Counted from the stretch's first letter, positions 27,055 to 36,254 are shown. The stretch: DNA of 64,000 nt from Anaerolineaceae bacterium (GCA_002699585.1 PABP01000034.1:96562-160561), one strand, 5' to 3'. Translations and numbers: made by a program. Notes: generated from the letters alone by a model not told the origin.

Positions 27055-28839
27055 CTAAGTTTCAGCGGAAATCAACCCCAGGTTAACCGCGTAGCGCATG
27101 AGTGATGCTTGGCCGCGAATGCCCAGCTTCCGCATCATATTGCTGCGGTGTGTTTCCACAGTACGCGGGCTGATGACCAACTTCTCGGCAATTTTAGTAT
27201 TTTGCAGGCCTTCCAACACCATAAACAGAATCTCGCGCTCGCGCCGCGTCAGCGATTGATAGGCTTCATCCTGCGTTTCTGGACGACTAGGCAGCTCTTT
27301 GCGATCGGGCTGGACGTTCTGGTCAACGACCTGTACGCCTTGTTCGATACGCTCCAAAGCTGCCAGCAAGACTTTGCTACCGGATTGCTTGAGAATGTAG
27401 CCGTCGGCCCCGTTAATCATACACGAATGGGCATAGGCCGACTGCGGATAGTTCGACAGGACAATCAGGCGCATATCTGGCTGCAACTGGGACAGCTCAC
27501 TCAAAATCGGGCCTGTGTTGGATTCTGACAGGGTATAGCTCATGATGAGCAGGTCGGCATGAATATCCTGGATCAGGTTCCGCAGGCCGCGTAGCGTCTG
27601 GACTTCGGCCCGGACGGTATAGTTGCCTTCGGTCGTCAGGATGGTCCGCAAGCCCTGGCGCACGAGGTCATTCTCTTCCGCGATGATAACGGTACGCTGG
27701 GCCTCGCCGGCCACTGCGGGCGATTCAGCCGCGACTGAAATGGTGCCAAAAACCTGGGCGGCGGGCAACGTGGTTACGGGTTGGGCAGTCGCAGTCGTCA
27801 CCTGATAGGGTAGGTTGACCGAAACAGATGTGCCTTCAGTGGGCGTTGACTGCAAAAGCGCGTAGCCGCCGACCGCCGTCGCACGTTCCCGCATGGTGAA
27901 CAGGCCGTGCGTGTTGGGGTCATTCAATGCCTGGTTCAGATCAAAGCCTTTGCCTTCATCGATGACTTCAATCAGCAGGGAATTATCTTCGGTCCACATG
28001 TCGGCTTCGATGCTGGCGACCTGGGCATACTTGGCTGCGTTCAACAATGCTTCCTGTAGGATGCGGAAAGCCGCCAGTTCGATGTCATGCTGTATGTGCC
28101 CACTGATGTCACGATGCCTGAAGTTGACCTGAACATCATATTGATTGCTGATTTGCTGGCATAACCAGGTGACTGCCTGGATCAGGCCCACATGCTTGAG
28201 CATGACCGGGCGCAGCTCATGGATGAAGCCCTGCACTCGTTGGGTCAGATTATCGATAATCTGTATGGACTGGTCATACACGGGCTTCTGGTCGATGATC
28301 CGCTGCGACTCTTGCGTGCTCATAATCATCTTCAAGCCGGACAACACGCTCAAGACCTCGTCTTGCAGGTAAACGGCGGTGTTGTCCCGCTCGACTTCCT
28401 GGTAATCGATCAGACGTTGAGACAGCACGCGCAGTTGTTGCATCTGGCGCTTGGCTTCCTTATTACGCCGTGCCTGGATTGCAGTTAACAGATCCTCTTT
28501 TGTGAAGGGTTTGGTCATATAGTCATCAGCACCCAGGCTCATGCCGCGCCGCTGGTTGGCGTGGTCGGCAAATGCCGTCAGGAAGATGAAAGGAATTGTT
28601 GCTGTTGAAGAGTCTTTTTGCAGCGCCTCCAAGACTTGATAGCCATCCATATCTGGCATGCCCACATCACAGATGATCATATCCGGCGATTCTTGGCGCG
28701 CTTTGGCAATGCCTTCTGTACCATTGGCGGCCTCGATGGCATTAAAATCCTCAAATGTTAGGATGTCGAGCAACTCTTCTCGGAGTTCTGCTTCATCATC
28801 TATGACAAGGATTGTGATGGGTTGCGGGTCCGTGTCCAT
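27055..28839 (-). CDS. REC - NarX-like kinase - pseudo-receiver - LuxR HTH fusion with missing phospho-sites
   Basis: A 594-residue fusion. Residues 8-125 are a normal receiver (D58 in MIICDVGMP, K110 in MTKPF). Residues 145-215 correspond to a HisKA_3 dimerisation helix pair, but the phospho-acceptor His of the ERxxxA..LHD motif is Gln159 (ERDNTAVYLQDEVL). A HATPase follows (ILQEALLNAAKYA, DEGKGFD, HGLFTMRERA). Residues 383-495 form a second receiver-like fold whose Asp position is Ser434 (LLIMSYTL). Residues 529-590 are a LuxR/NarL-type HTH (LTRREREILFMVLEGLQNTKIAEKLVISPRTVETH). It may bind DNA under control of the first receiver only. Confident in domains; the role is inferred. Confidence 0.9.
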   Translation of the reverse strand: MDTDPQPITILVIDDEAELREELLDILTFEDFNAIEAANGTEGIAKARQESPDMIICDVGMPDMDGYQVLEALQKDSSTATIPFIFLTAFADHANQRRGMSLGADDYMTKPFTKEDLLTAIQARRNKEAKRQMQQLRVLSQRLIDYQEVERDNTAVYLQDEVLSVLSGLKMIMSTQESQRIIDQKPVYDQSIQIIDNLTQRVQGFIHELRPVMLKHVGLIQAVTWLCQQISNQYDVQVNFRHRDISGHIQHDIELAAFRILQEALLNAAKYAQVASIEADMWTEDNSLLIEVIDEGKGFDLNQALNDPNTHGLFTMRERATAVGGYALLQSTPTEGTSVSVNLPYQVTTATAQPVTTLPAAQVFGTISVAAESPAVAGEAQRTVIIAEENDLVRQGLRTILTTEGNYTVRAEVQTLRGLRNLIQDIHADLLIMSYTLSESNTGPILSELSQLQPDMRLIVLSNYPQSAYAHSCMINGADGYILKQSGSKVLLAALERIEQGVQVVDQNVQPDRKELPSRPETQDEAYQSLTRREREILFMVLEGLQNTKIAEKLVISPRTVETHRSNMMRKLGIRGQASLMRYAVNLGLISAET

Positions 28840-29320
28840 GATTACCTCTATGAAAGATTTAGTTACTTCCGCTAGCTATAAGCCACAACAGCTTGGTTAA
28901 AGTTCTTATCTACAAGTATGATATGTATTCATTATATGAGCCAATGGACGCGAATAGGCAGAAGATTTTGGATTCTATGTTTGATCGGCTGCAAAATTAA
29001 TTTATCTACGCATGTTTATTAAATGGTATTACGTATTGATACATTCCATAAGAGACTCTTTTTAACATATAGAGATGTGTTCACCAGATATATACGTGCT
29101 AATACGGAGTTTTTCTAGAAAGAATATTTATCATAATAATAAAGGGACATAAGTAACCTTATGGTGTCTTTACGGAGTTACTATCAAAGATCAGCATCAA
29201 TCTTAAGTGTTTTTTCTAAGAGAGCTATTGTATGCTCCCGTATATGATAATCAGCGCCTCGTTATGCAGCGCGCATTGTACGTAGATTATCATTTAGAGA
29301 GTCAATAAGGACTGCAGGTT
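28840..29320. other. AT-rich intergenic region between divergent signalling genes
   Basis: A 481-nt gene-free stretch that must carry the promoters of the minus-strand fusion regulator and the plus-strand REC-kinase. It contains ATACGTGCTAATACGGA (29092-29107), which shares 14 consecutive bases with 26954-26967 in the gap upstream of the PAS kinase gene. No open frame of note. Confidence 0.5.
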
Positions 29321-30484
29321 ATGTATCGTGTACTGCTAATCGAAGATGAAGCTCAACTGTTGGAAAATTTAGCAGAGAATCTTTCGTTTGAAGGGTTTGA
29401 AGTCTATACAGCCGGAGATGGTTGGGCGGGGGTACAGGCTGCAGTCGAACAGATACCCGACATAATTGTATGTGATCTCATGATGCCGGAGCTGGATGGG
29501 CATGGGGTCTTGCTGGAACTGCGCTCGCGGCCTACGACCAGCCATATTCCGTTTATCTTCCTGACCGCGCGTGCGGGCATTGAAGATATGCGTAAGGGCA
29601 TGAACCTGGGTGCGGACGACTACCTGGCGAAGCCGTGCTCTCATGATACTCTGGTCAACACCATCAACGCTCGCATGGCCAAATACGTGGAATCTGCGGG
29701 GCGTTACGAGCGCACTATGGAAATCCTGGAAACAGCGCTGGCACAGCAGCACGAAGCCTCGCAGCTTAAGACCCGGTTGCTGTCGATGGTATCGCATGAT
29801 TTGCGTATTGGTCTGACGTCGATTCTGTCGTCGGAGCAGCTCATCAAGAACTACGACCATAAGATGGATATCGAACGCCGCACGAATTACCTGCTGCGTA
29901 TCGAACGCAATGTGCATCAGATGCTGACCATGCTGGATGATCTGTTGATGGTTGGCGAACAAGAGGCGGGTGGTGTGGTACTTAAGATTGACGTAATCGA
30001 TCTTTACATCCTCAGCCGCGATATGAGCAGTGACCTGGCTAGCATGTACGGCGATTCACACAACATCGAACTCAATGCACAGACGGGTGTCGATTATCTG
30101 ATTGAAGCCGATGAGCGTTATGTCACCCGTATTTTGATGAACTTGCTGAGCAATGCCTTCAAGTACTCCGATGAGGGGACCACCATTCGCATGGAGCTGA
30201 TTGCTCACGAAGATAGTGTCAAGATTGTCATTAGCGATCAAGGGATTGGCATCCCGACTAGCGACCTGGACGCACTCTTCGACATTTATAAGCGCGCTGG
30301 GAATGTAGGTGGTGTGCGCGGCAAAGGTGTTGGTTTGGCTGTCGTCAAGCAGGCAGTCGATATGCACAATGGCAACATCGAGGTAGAGAGCGTTGAAGAA
30401 GAGGGCACGACGTTCATTATTACGCTGCCACGCAAGCATAGCGTCTCTGAAAAAGAAGAGACCAAGCCAGTGACGGCTCAATAA
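29321..30484 (+). CDS. Response regulator-histidine kinase fusion
   Basis: A 387-residue protein with receiver (1-120; D52 in IIVCDLMMP, K104 in LAKPCS) then HisKA (H159 in VSHDLRIGLTSIL) and HATPase (LLSNAFKYSD, SDQGIGIP, GKGVGLAVVKQ). The usual Pro after the HisKA His-Asp-Leu-Arg is replaced by Ile-Gly. Same architecture as the gene at 23925-25058 but divergently transcribed, so the two are distant paralogues. TAAGGAC lies about 9 nt before ATG. It has no output domain and probably feeds a phosphorelay. Confidence 0.9.
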   Translation: MYRVLLIEDEAQLLENLAENLSFEGFEVYTAGDGWAGVQAAVEQIPDIIVCDLMMPELDGHGVLLELRSRPTTSHIPFIFLTARAGIEDMRKGMNLGADDYLAKPCSHDTLVNTINARMAKYVESAGRYERTMEILETALAQQHEASQLKTRLLSMVSHDLRIGLTSILSSEQLIKNYDHKMDIERRTNYLLRIERNVHQMLTMLDDLLMVGEQEAGGVVLKIDVIDLYILSRDMSSDLASMYGDSHNIELNAQTGVDYLIEADERYVTRILMNLLSNAFKYSDEGTTIRMELIAHEDSVKIVISDQGIGIPTSDLDALFDIYKRAGNVGGVRGKGVGLAVVKQAVDMHNGNIEVESVEEEGTTFIITLPRKHSVSEKEETKPVTAQ

Positions 30485-30521
30485 CGCGCCAGATGGCTGC
30501 TGCTAAAAAATGAGTGGATAG

Positions 30522-30551
30522 AAGGGGTTTGGTTGTCACCAAGCCCCTTTT
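30522..30551. terminator. Bidirectional terminator
   Basis: AAGGGGTTTGGT pairs with ACCAAGCCCCTT across a short TGTC loop, with T-rich flanks on both strands. It separates the plus-strand REC-kinase gene from the convergent ribokinase gene. Confidence 0.85.
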
Positions 30552-30561
30552 GAGTTGATTA

Positions 30562-31470
30562 TTACAAGGCGGCATCGACATCTGCGCGATAGGGCATCGA
30601 CGCGGACGCCCCGATTTTTTGCACACTGAGGGAAGCGGCGGTATTGGCGAAGTGGACTGCCTGCGCCAGCGGCATTTGTTCTGATAGCGCGGTTGCCAGC
30701 GCCCCCGTGAAGCAATCACCCGCACCTGTTGTATCAATCGCCTTGACCTTGCGCCCCGGAACATGCACCCGTTCCTCGCCATCGAGATAAACCACGCCCG
30801 CGCCGCCCAACGTCACCACAATAATCTGATCATCTCGGACTCGCATTTCGCGCATGGGGCCTTCCAGCGCTTCCGGCGTGATGTCGTCTACAGGCATCCC
30901 ACTGAAAATGGCCAGTTCGGTTTCATTGACGATCAGCACATCGACCAGCTCTTGCAGCCCCGCGATAAATGGTTTGGCCGGGGCCGGGTTGATGACAGTC
31001 GTCGCTCCGGCAGCTTTGGCCCGCTCGAACAGCGCCTTGGTCGCTTCCTGGGGCACCTCAAAGGGGGCGACGACGACATCATCGGAAGCAATGGGGACAT
31101 CGGCCACATCTTCCGGCACGACTTCCATATTGGCCGCGCTAATGACGATGATCGCATTTTCCGAGTTGTCATCTACGGCGATGATAGCGATGCCGGTTGG
31201 CGCTTCCGGGTCGATTTTCAAATAGGTCAGGTCGAGGTTTTCTTTCGATAAGAAGGCCTTCACATCGCGCCCGAAGCCATCGTCACCGATGCGCCCGATC
31301 ATCAGCACGCCATCGCGCAGTCGGCTGGCGGCCACAGCCTGATTATCGCCTTTGCCGCCGGGGATGTAATGCAGCTCATGGCCAAAAAGGGTCTCACCCG
31401 GTTGGGGTAGGGTCGGCGTCCTGGCGATAATATCCATGCTGATGCTGGCCAGTACAATGATCTTGCCCAT
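30562..31470 (-). CDS. rbsK: Ribokinase-family carbohydrate kinase
   Basis: A 302-residue PfkB-family kinase. Sugar-binding PGGKGDNQAVAASRLRDG (usually GGKGANQA) lies at 37-54. The ATP-site signature is DTTGAGDCFTGALA with catalytic Asp D252. The N-terminal LASISMDIIARTPTLPQPGETLFG matches ribokinase and related sugar kinases, which phosphorylate ribose or a nucleoside at the primary hydroxyl. Ala43-to-Asp in the sugar loop is a deviation from ribokinase and may alter specificity. ATG 31470 is close to a 42-bp repeat upstream. Confidence 0.9.
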   Translation of the reverse strand: MGKIIVLASISMDIIARTPTLPQPGETLFGHELHYIPGGKGDNQAVAASRLRDGVLMIGRIGDDGFGRDVKAFLSKENLDLTYLKIDPEAPTGIAIIAVDDNSENAIIVISAANMEVVPEDVADVPIASDDVVVAPFEVPQEATKALFERAKAAGATTVINPAPAKPFIAGLQELVDVLIVNETELAIFSGMPVDDITPEALEGPMREMRVRDDQIIVVTLGGAGVVYLDGEERVHVPGRKVKAIDTTGAGDCFTGALATALSEQMPLAQAVHFANTAASLSVQKIGASASMPYRADVDAAL

Positions 31471-31489
31471 GTGTCACTCGCTTTCCGTA

Positions 31490-31531
31490 AGAATCATGGC
31501 CATACCATAGCCAACCTCGTTCAAACGGGCA
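31490..31531 (-). repeat. Upstream direct repeat, copy 1
   Basis: About 42 bp (plus strand AGAATCATGGCCATACCATA...CAAACGGGCA), nearly identical to 32346-32387, with about four mismatches. Same orientation, 20 nt before the ribokinase start. Confidence 0.8.
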
Positions 31532-31591
31532 AGCAGTTAGGTATGTATATGTTGAAGATGGGCACGCTTCAACTTGTCGGTCGCTCGATGC

Positions 31592-32242
31592 TTACGCTGT
31601 TTTCGCCCGTGCAGATTTCTCCGCCAGGGATTTCACGCGGCGCATCATGCGATCTTCCATGATGCAACTGAGATGGCTTGCGACGATATTTGCGATTTTC
31701 CCATTCAGCGTCTTTGCAGCACCGCGCCCACGAATGACAAGGCGCGTTGTTTGTTCATCAACCGGATGCAGGAAAAATCCCCAGGTTGCGTCATAATAGT
31801 TTGCGGATTTAGGATCAGCGTATGCCAATGTTTTCTGATCTGGCATTCGCAAAACAAGTGCTTCATCGGGTTCAACCAGCGCTACTTTGTAGACGGGGCC
31901 ATTTTTGCCAAACTTGATCTGATCGCCAACGTCTACATGCTGGAGTTCGGGCACAATGTGGTCCAAAGTGTGGATATCGAGGCCGAAGAGGTTTTCCAAC
32001 CAATCGTAAGAGTAGAAACCACCGCGCCCCTGGCCGATTTGGATCAGCCATTGCCAGATGCGCGCGGCTGGCGCATGGATTGTGATGGCTCGTGTGCTCT
32101 GTTCTTGCGCTTTGGTGATGAGGTCATCACCGGGCAGCTTGCTTTTGACTTCAGCATCTGTCGCGCCCCAGGTATAGAACCATCGCCGCGCGAAAAAAAT
32201 GTAGATGATAGCGGCAATAACAATAAAGGTCGTCGTAAACAT
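31592..32242 (-). CDS. SRPBCC-fold protein with N-terminal membrane anchor
   Basis: A 216-residue protein. Residues 1-20 form a transmembrane anchor (FTTTFIVIAAIIYIFFARRW). The rest is an SRPBCC (START/polyketide cyclase-like) domain: RAITIHAPAARIWQWLIQIGQGRGGFYSYDWLENL is typical of a group of uncharacterised proteins in Actinobacteria and Chloroflexota. Lipid or hydrophobic ligand binding is the likely general function. Preceded by the 42-bp upstream repeat shared with the ribokinase gene. Confidence 0.85.
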   Translation of the reverse strand: MFTTTFIVIAAIIYIFFARRWFYTWGATDAEVKSKLPGDDLITKAQEQSTRAITIHAPAARIWQWLIQIGQGRGGFYSYDWLENLFGLDIHTLDHIVPELQHVDVGDQIKFGKNGPVYKVALVEPDEALVLRMPDQKTLAYADPKSANYYDATWGFFLHPVDEQTTRLVIRGRGAAKTLNGKIANIVASHLSCIMEDRMMRRVKSLAEKSARAKTA

Positions 32243-32345
32243 GAGCTTACTCCTATCTGGCCGTGCTCAAAATGAGCCATGCCTACCCCTATTGTGAACC
32301 TATTGCTGTTACGGAGTAAAGTTACAAACGACCTAACTTGCCGAC

Positions 32346-32387
32346 AGAATCATAGCCATACCATAGTCAACCTCATTCAAACGGGCA
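32346..32387 (-). repeat. Upstream direct repeat, copy 2
   Basis: Reads AGAATCATAGCCATACCATAGTC...CAAACGGGCA on the plus strand and lies 104 nt upstream of the SRPBCC start. Near-identical to the 31490-31531 copy upstream of the ribokinase gene and in the same orientation. May be a duplicated promoter or operator. Confidence 0.8.
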
Positions 32388-32476
32388 CGGTGGAGTTTTA
32401 CATTTACATGTATGATTAAACTATTCTTGCCAAGAGGATTTACGCCTCAAAGACCAAAAGATTTGAGCGAGGGATA

Positions 32477-33796
32477 ATGGACTTAACAGTAAGTCTAATG
32501 GATTTAGCCAATAAAATTGCTGTCGAATGTCAGAAGCTAAAGCAAATTGGTATAGAAAAGGAAGATGTTCCCTATATCAAGTACTATGTAGATTTTGAAT
32601 ATGATGGTGGTACGTTTAAGAGCTTCACTGTTGATGTTGAAGAGATGACGAAAAAGGAATTTGATCCATTTAAGATACTTGAGCTACATAAACGAATTGT
32701 GATACAAGTCGCGCCTAATGAATTTCACCGTTCCGTGAATCTCCTAGCGACATTTGACGATATAGACCAATCTGAAGCAGGTATGATTATTCACAAGATA
32801 ATTGATCGTATTGCGGAAAAGCTACTTGAAAGTAGTGAATATGCTGATGACGATCTACAAGGATATATATCTGCAATATGTTCCAGTCTTGAAAGGAATC
32901 TAGATTGGAAAGTTTACATGTGGATAAATGGCATATGGACAAGTAAAAAATCTCTGAAGATTCTGGATGGAGCAGTACTCAGGCAGCCACTCCCCTCTGA
33001 TTTTGAAAAGGAAATACGAAAGTCATTTGCTCTATCACCAATAATGGATCGTGGTTATGAACAAGGAGTCAACTCGATATTGGAGTTGGACATAACCGAG
33101 TCAACGGAACAACAAGTTTCAGCAGAGATAATAAATTTCAGAAACCTACTGATCCTTTTTCGCGTAGGTCATCTCAACTTTATACAACATACAAAAATTC
33201 CTAGTCGCATAATTGGTTCATCGTTTGGTACCACTGCTACGCGAGCTTATACACATTATCCGCCTCCAGATTACGAATTCAGAACGGAGGACATCAAAAT
33301 ATTTACCCAATATGCAACTGCTATCAGACCGTATTTGGATAAGTTGACAACCCAAAATAATTTCATAGGCATAGCTTACCAACGATATCACGATGCTTTT
33401 CGCCAACGTTTGAATGAAGGCCGGGTTGCATTCGCTATAAATTGCCTTGAAGCTTTATATCTTCACAAAGAAACTGGAGAACTCAGTCATCGACTTTGCC
33501 AACGAACGGCTGCGATCCTTAAGACCAAGTCTGGATACTCAGGTCTGCAAATATATCAGTATGTGAAAGATGCATATAAGATCAGAAGCAAATTTGTGCA
33601 CGGTGACACGGCAAAGAAATGTAGCAGGCAATTGACAGATCTTGTTATGAACTTCGCAAGGCAATCCTTGCTGGTTTTTCTACAATTGGGTGATAGAAGT
33701 AAGAAAGGATTTCTTACATTGATAGATGATTCACTTCTTGATGAAGCCAAACATCAAGAGCTACTAAATATGATTCAACCAATGGTGATTACTTAG
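32477..33796 (+). CDS. Large HEPN-like (ApeA-type) protein
   Basis: A 439-residue AT-rich protein. The C-terminal quarter has an ApeA-type HEPN pattern: helices around AINCLEALYL, then KDAYKIRSKFVHGD containing the R-x4-H motif (RSKFVH) that forms the RNase centre of many HEPN proteins. The N-terminal 300 residues are unrecognised, soluble and alpha/beta (YYVDFEYDGGTFKSFTVDVEE). Codon use is clearly more A/T-rich than the neighbouring genes, consistent with horizontal gain. HEPN proteins of this sort often act as RNA-cleaving effectors in abortive infection. Identification rests on the R-x4-H motif, so it is moderate. Confidence 0.7.
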   Translation: MDLTVSLMDLANKIAVECQKLKQIGIEKEDVPYIKYYVDFEYDGGTFKSFTVDVEEMTKKEFDPFKILELHKRIVIQVAPNEFHRSVNLLATFDDIDQSEAGMIIHKIIDRIAEKLLESSEYADDDLQGYISAICSSLERNLDWKVYMWINGIWTSKKSLKILDGAVLRQPLPSDFEKEIRKSFALSPIMDRGYEQGVNSILELDITESTEQQVSAEIINFRNLLILFRVGHLNFIQHTKIPSRIIGSSFGTTATRAYTHYPPPDYEFRTEDIKIFTQYATAIRPYLDKLTTQNNFIGIAYQRYHDAFRQRLNEGRVAFAINCLEALYLHKETGELSHRLCQRTAAILKTKSGYSGLQIYQYVKDAYKIRSKFVHGDTAKKCSRQLTDLVMNFARQSLLVFLQLGDRSKKGFLTLIDDSLLDEAKHQELLNMIQPMVIT

Positions 33797-33810
33797 TTAC
33801 TTTCAGGATT

Positions 33811-33832
33811 GTGTATACACATGGTGTATAAT
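33811..33832 (+). promoter_or_regulatory. Palindrome and -10 box before the GT-C gene
   Basis: GTGTATACAC (33811-33820) is a perfect 10-bp palindrome, and TATAAT at 33827-33832 is a perfect -10 box. No good -35 box is seen at the right distance, so this may be a regulated promoter. The GTG start of the next gene lies about 30 nt downstream. Confidence 0.45.
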
Positions 33833-33863
33833 GCCGCTTTCGGTCCACCTGATTGATTGAACT

Positions 33864-36251
33864 GTGCAAGCCCAACCCGCAACCGTCACCCCCTGGAACC
33901 GCATCGACTGGCATATCGCTATTGCGCTGGCTGTCGCCCTGTTCAGCGTCTACATGATTAGCTACAGTGCCAACATCGAAAGCGGCGATTCGCTGCAATA
34001 TATGGATGTCGTCAGCAGTCTGGCGCGTTTTGGCGACCTGCGCCGCGACGAATCCTTCTATCACGGGCAGCAGTTGCAGTTCAGCGCCGATGACCAGTAC
34101 CCGCTCACAAACCTCAACATTTCCGGCGAACTCAGCGTGCATCTGGCGGTGCCGCTCTATCATCTGGGCGATGCCCTCGGCCTGGGACTGGTGCATACAG
34201 TCTGGCTGTTCAACCCCATCCTGACCACGCTGACGGCTATGTTCATGTATGGCATCGCCCGCAGCCTGGGCTATGGCCGCTGGACGTCCGCGCTGACGAT
34301 GCTGGCTTTCGGTCTGTGTACACTCGTTTGGCCCTATACCAAGTCTTTTTTCCGCGACCCGCCTGTGATGCTCGGTTTCGCCATCGCCCTGTGGGGATTC
34401 GTCCGCTGGCAGGGAGATCGACGCCGACGTTATGCGCTAGTGGGTTTGATTGGCGTGCTGCTGGCGATTGGGGCCAAGCTCAGTTCGGGATTTGCCGTGC
34501 CCGGTTTGCTGGTCCTGGCGCTGCCGATGCCTGCCATCGTGCGCCGGGTGAATGTGCAGCGTGTCCTGCTCGGTCTGCTGATTGCCGTTTTCGCGCTGTT
34601 GACTGTACTGGTCTATAACGAAGGGCTGTTTAATGCTGTCGCGGCCCTATTGCCATACAACACGACCTATACGCGCATCGCCCTGCATAGCTACTTGTAC
34701 AGCCTGGGCGGCAGCATCTGGGGAACGTCGCCCATATTGGCCCTGGGCCTGCTGGGTATCGGCTATGGCTATCGTCAGCGCCAGATGCAGACGGTCTGGG
34801 GCATTCTACTGATCGTGCTCGGCTATGCAGTCGGCTATGCGCTGTTCAGTGGCCAACACTGGTTCGGGGGCTTATCCTGGCCGCCGCGCTTCCTGCTGCC
34901 GACCGTGCCCTTCCTCATTTTGCTGATTTTGCCCGCGCTGAAGTGGGCAGGGCAGGTGCGCCGTTACTGGCCGCTGACCCTGCTGGTGATCGCCCTGGCG
35001 CTGTACAGCCTGTGGATCCAATGGTGGGGCGTGGTGCTCCCCTGGAACCACTACCCGAATATTTTGCCGGACTTCGCGCCGCCGCTCAGTGACTGGCTAC
35101 CCGGACTGAATGATCCGCAGTATTTCCGCTGGACCCTGCTGCGTGGCAGTCTTGGCCCCCTGGGCTATGACTTCGCCTGGTACCGCAGCGGCATGGATGT
35201 CTGGGCCTTTGCCTTCGGTGGTTTGGCTGTTGTGGCCGCCCTGTGGGCGATGTCCGCTGAGCGCCTGCCGCGTCGTCTTCGACAGGTCGGCTTGCCCATG
35301 TTGGTGGCTGTTCTGGTAACTTTCACCATCGTCGGGCTTTCCGCGCTGCGCTACCAGGACCCACTTTTCCGGGCCAAAAATGTGTCGCTGCGGCAGGCGA
35401 TGGCTGTCATTGAGCGTGAAAGCCGCCCCGGTGAGATGGTTTTCACGACCGATAACCTGTACGAGATGTTCATCCTCAACGAGAACCGCTCCGATAACGC
35501 CCGCTACATTATTCTGCCGCTGCAACCGGGTGAAAGTCCCAGTCCGCAGCAACCCGCCGAACGCATCTCGACCGACCCGGTTGATTTGCTGTACGAGGAT
35601 ACGCTGTTGGCGCTCAATTATGCGCTGGAGCACACCGATCGTGTATGGCTGCTGGCCAGCAATGGTCCGGCGACTGCCTGGGCGCGGCGTCCGATTGAGC
35701 AGTATCTGGCGCAGTATGGCTATATCGTGCGCGATGTCGATTTACAGACCGAGAACCCCACCGTGCGCCTGCTGGAGATCGACACGACCGCACCGCCATC
35801 ACCGCGTGCATTTATTTCGCCGGAACAGGCAACAGAAATCGTGTTTGGCGAGGACATCGCACTGTTAGGCTACGCCCTGCCCAAGGGCACTGATTATTCA
35901 GCAGGGCAGGTTGTGCCCATTTCGCTGCAATGGCAACCATTTGACATTATCACGACAAATTTTACGGTTGTGCTGTTCCTGGCCGCGGAAGATGGTTTCG
36001 TCGTGACCCAATCACAGGATCGCTGGCCGCAAGCGGGTTTCATTCCGACGAGTGCCTGGGAGGTGGATGTCCCCGTATGGGACCATCATGCCATTCAGCT
36101 CCCGACCGAGGTGCAAGCAGGTAACTATTATATCTGGTTGGCCCTGTATGATAGCAGTTCCGGTGAGGTGGTGCGATTGCCCGTCACAAGCGGACCATCG
36201 GCACAAGAGGGCAGTGCCGCCGATCTGGCGCAGATCACCATCAGCCCTTAA
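33864..36251 (+). CDS. GT-C type membrane glycosyltransferase-like protein
   Basis: A 795-residue polytopic protein. About 11 transmembrane segments span residues 18-500, beginning DWHIAIALAVALFSVYMISYS. The first periplasmic loop has the acidic IESGDSLQYMDVVSSL, similar to the catalytic Asp site of GT39/ArnT-type enzymes. Residues about 500-795 are a soluble domain, with RQAMAVIERESRPGEMVFTTDNL then a beta-rich segment. It likely transfers a lipid-linked sugar on the outer face. Start GTG 33864, after a poor ribosome-binding site. Ends at a terminator hairpin. Confidence 0.75.
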   Translation: MQAQPATVTPWNRIDWHIAIALAVALFSVYMISYSANIESGDSLQYMDVVSSLARFGDLRRDESFYHGQQLQFSADDQYPLTNLNISGELSVHLAVPLYHLGDALGLGLVHTVWLFNPILTTLTAMFMYGIARSLGYGRWTSALTMLAFGLCTLVWPYTKSFFRDPPVMLGFAIALWGFVRWQGDRRRRYALVGLIGVLLAIGAKLSSGFAVPGLLVLALPMPAIVRRVNVQRVLLGLLIAVFALLTVLVYNEGLFNAVAALLPYNTTYTRIALHSYLYSLGGSIWGTSPILALGLLGIGYGYRQRQMQTVWGILLIVLGYAVGYALFSGQHWFGGLSWPPRFLLPTVPFLILLILPALKWAGQVRRYWPLTLLVIALALYSLWIQWWGVVLPWNHYPNILPDFAPPLSDWLPGLNDPQYFRWTLLRGSLGPLGYDFAWYRSGMDVWAFAFGGLAVVAALWAMSAERLPRRLRQVGLPMLVAVLVTFTIVGLSALRYQDPLFRAKNVSLRQAMAVIERESRPGEMVFTTDNLYEMFILNENRSDNARYIILPLQPGESPSPQQPAERISTDPVDLLYEDTLLALNYALEHTDRVWLLASNGPATAWARRPIEQYLAQYGYIVRDVDLQTENPTVRLLEIDTTAPPSPRAFISPEQATEIVFGEDIALLGYALPKGTDYSAGQVVPISLQWQPFDIITTNFTVVLFLAAEDGFVVTQSQDRWPQAGFIPTSAWEVDVPVWDHHAIQLPTEVQAGNYYIWLALYDSSSGEVVRLPVTSGPSAQEGSAADLAQITISP

Positions 36252-36254
36252 AGA

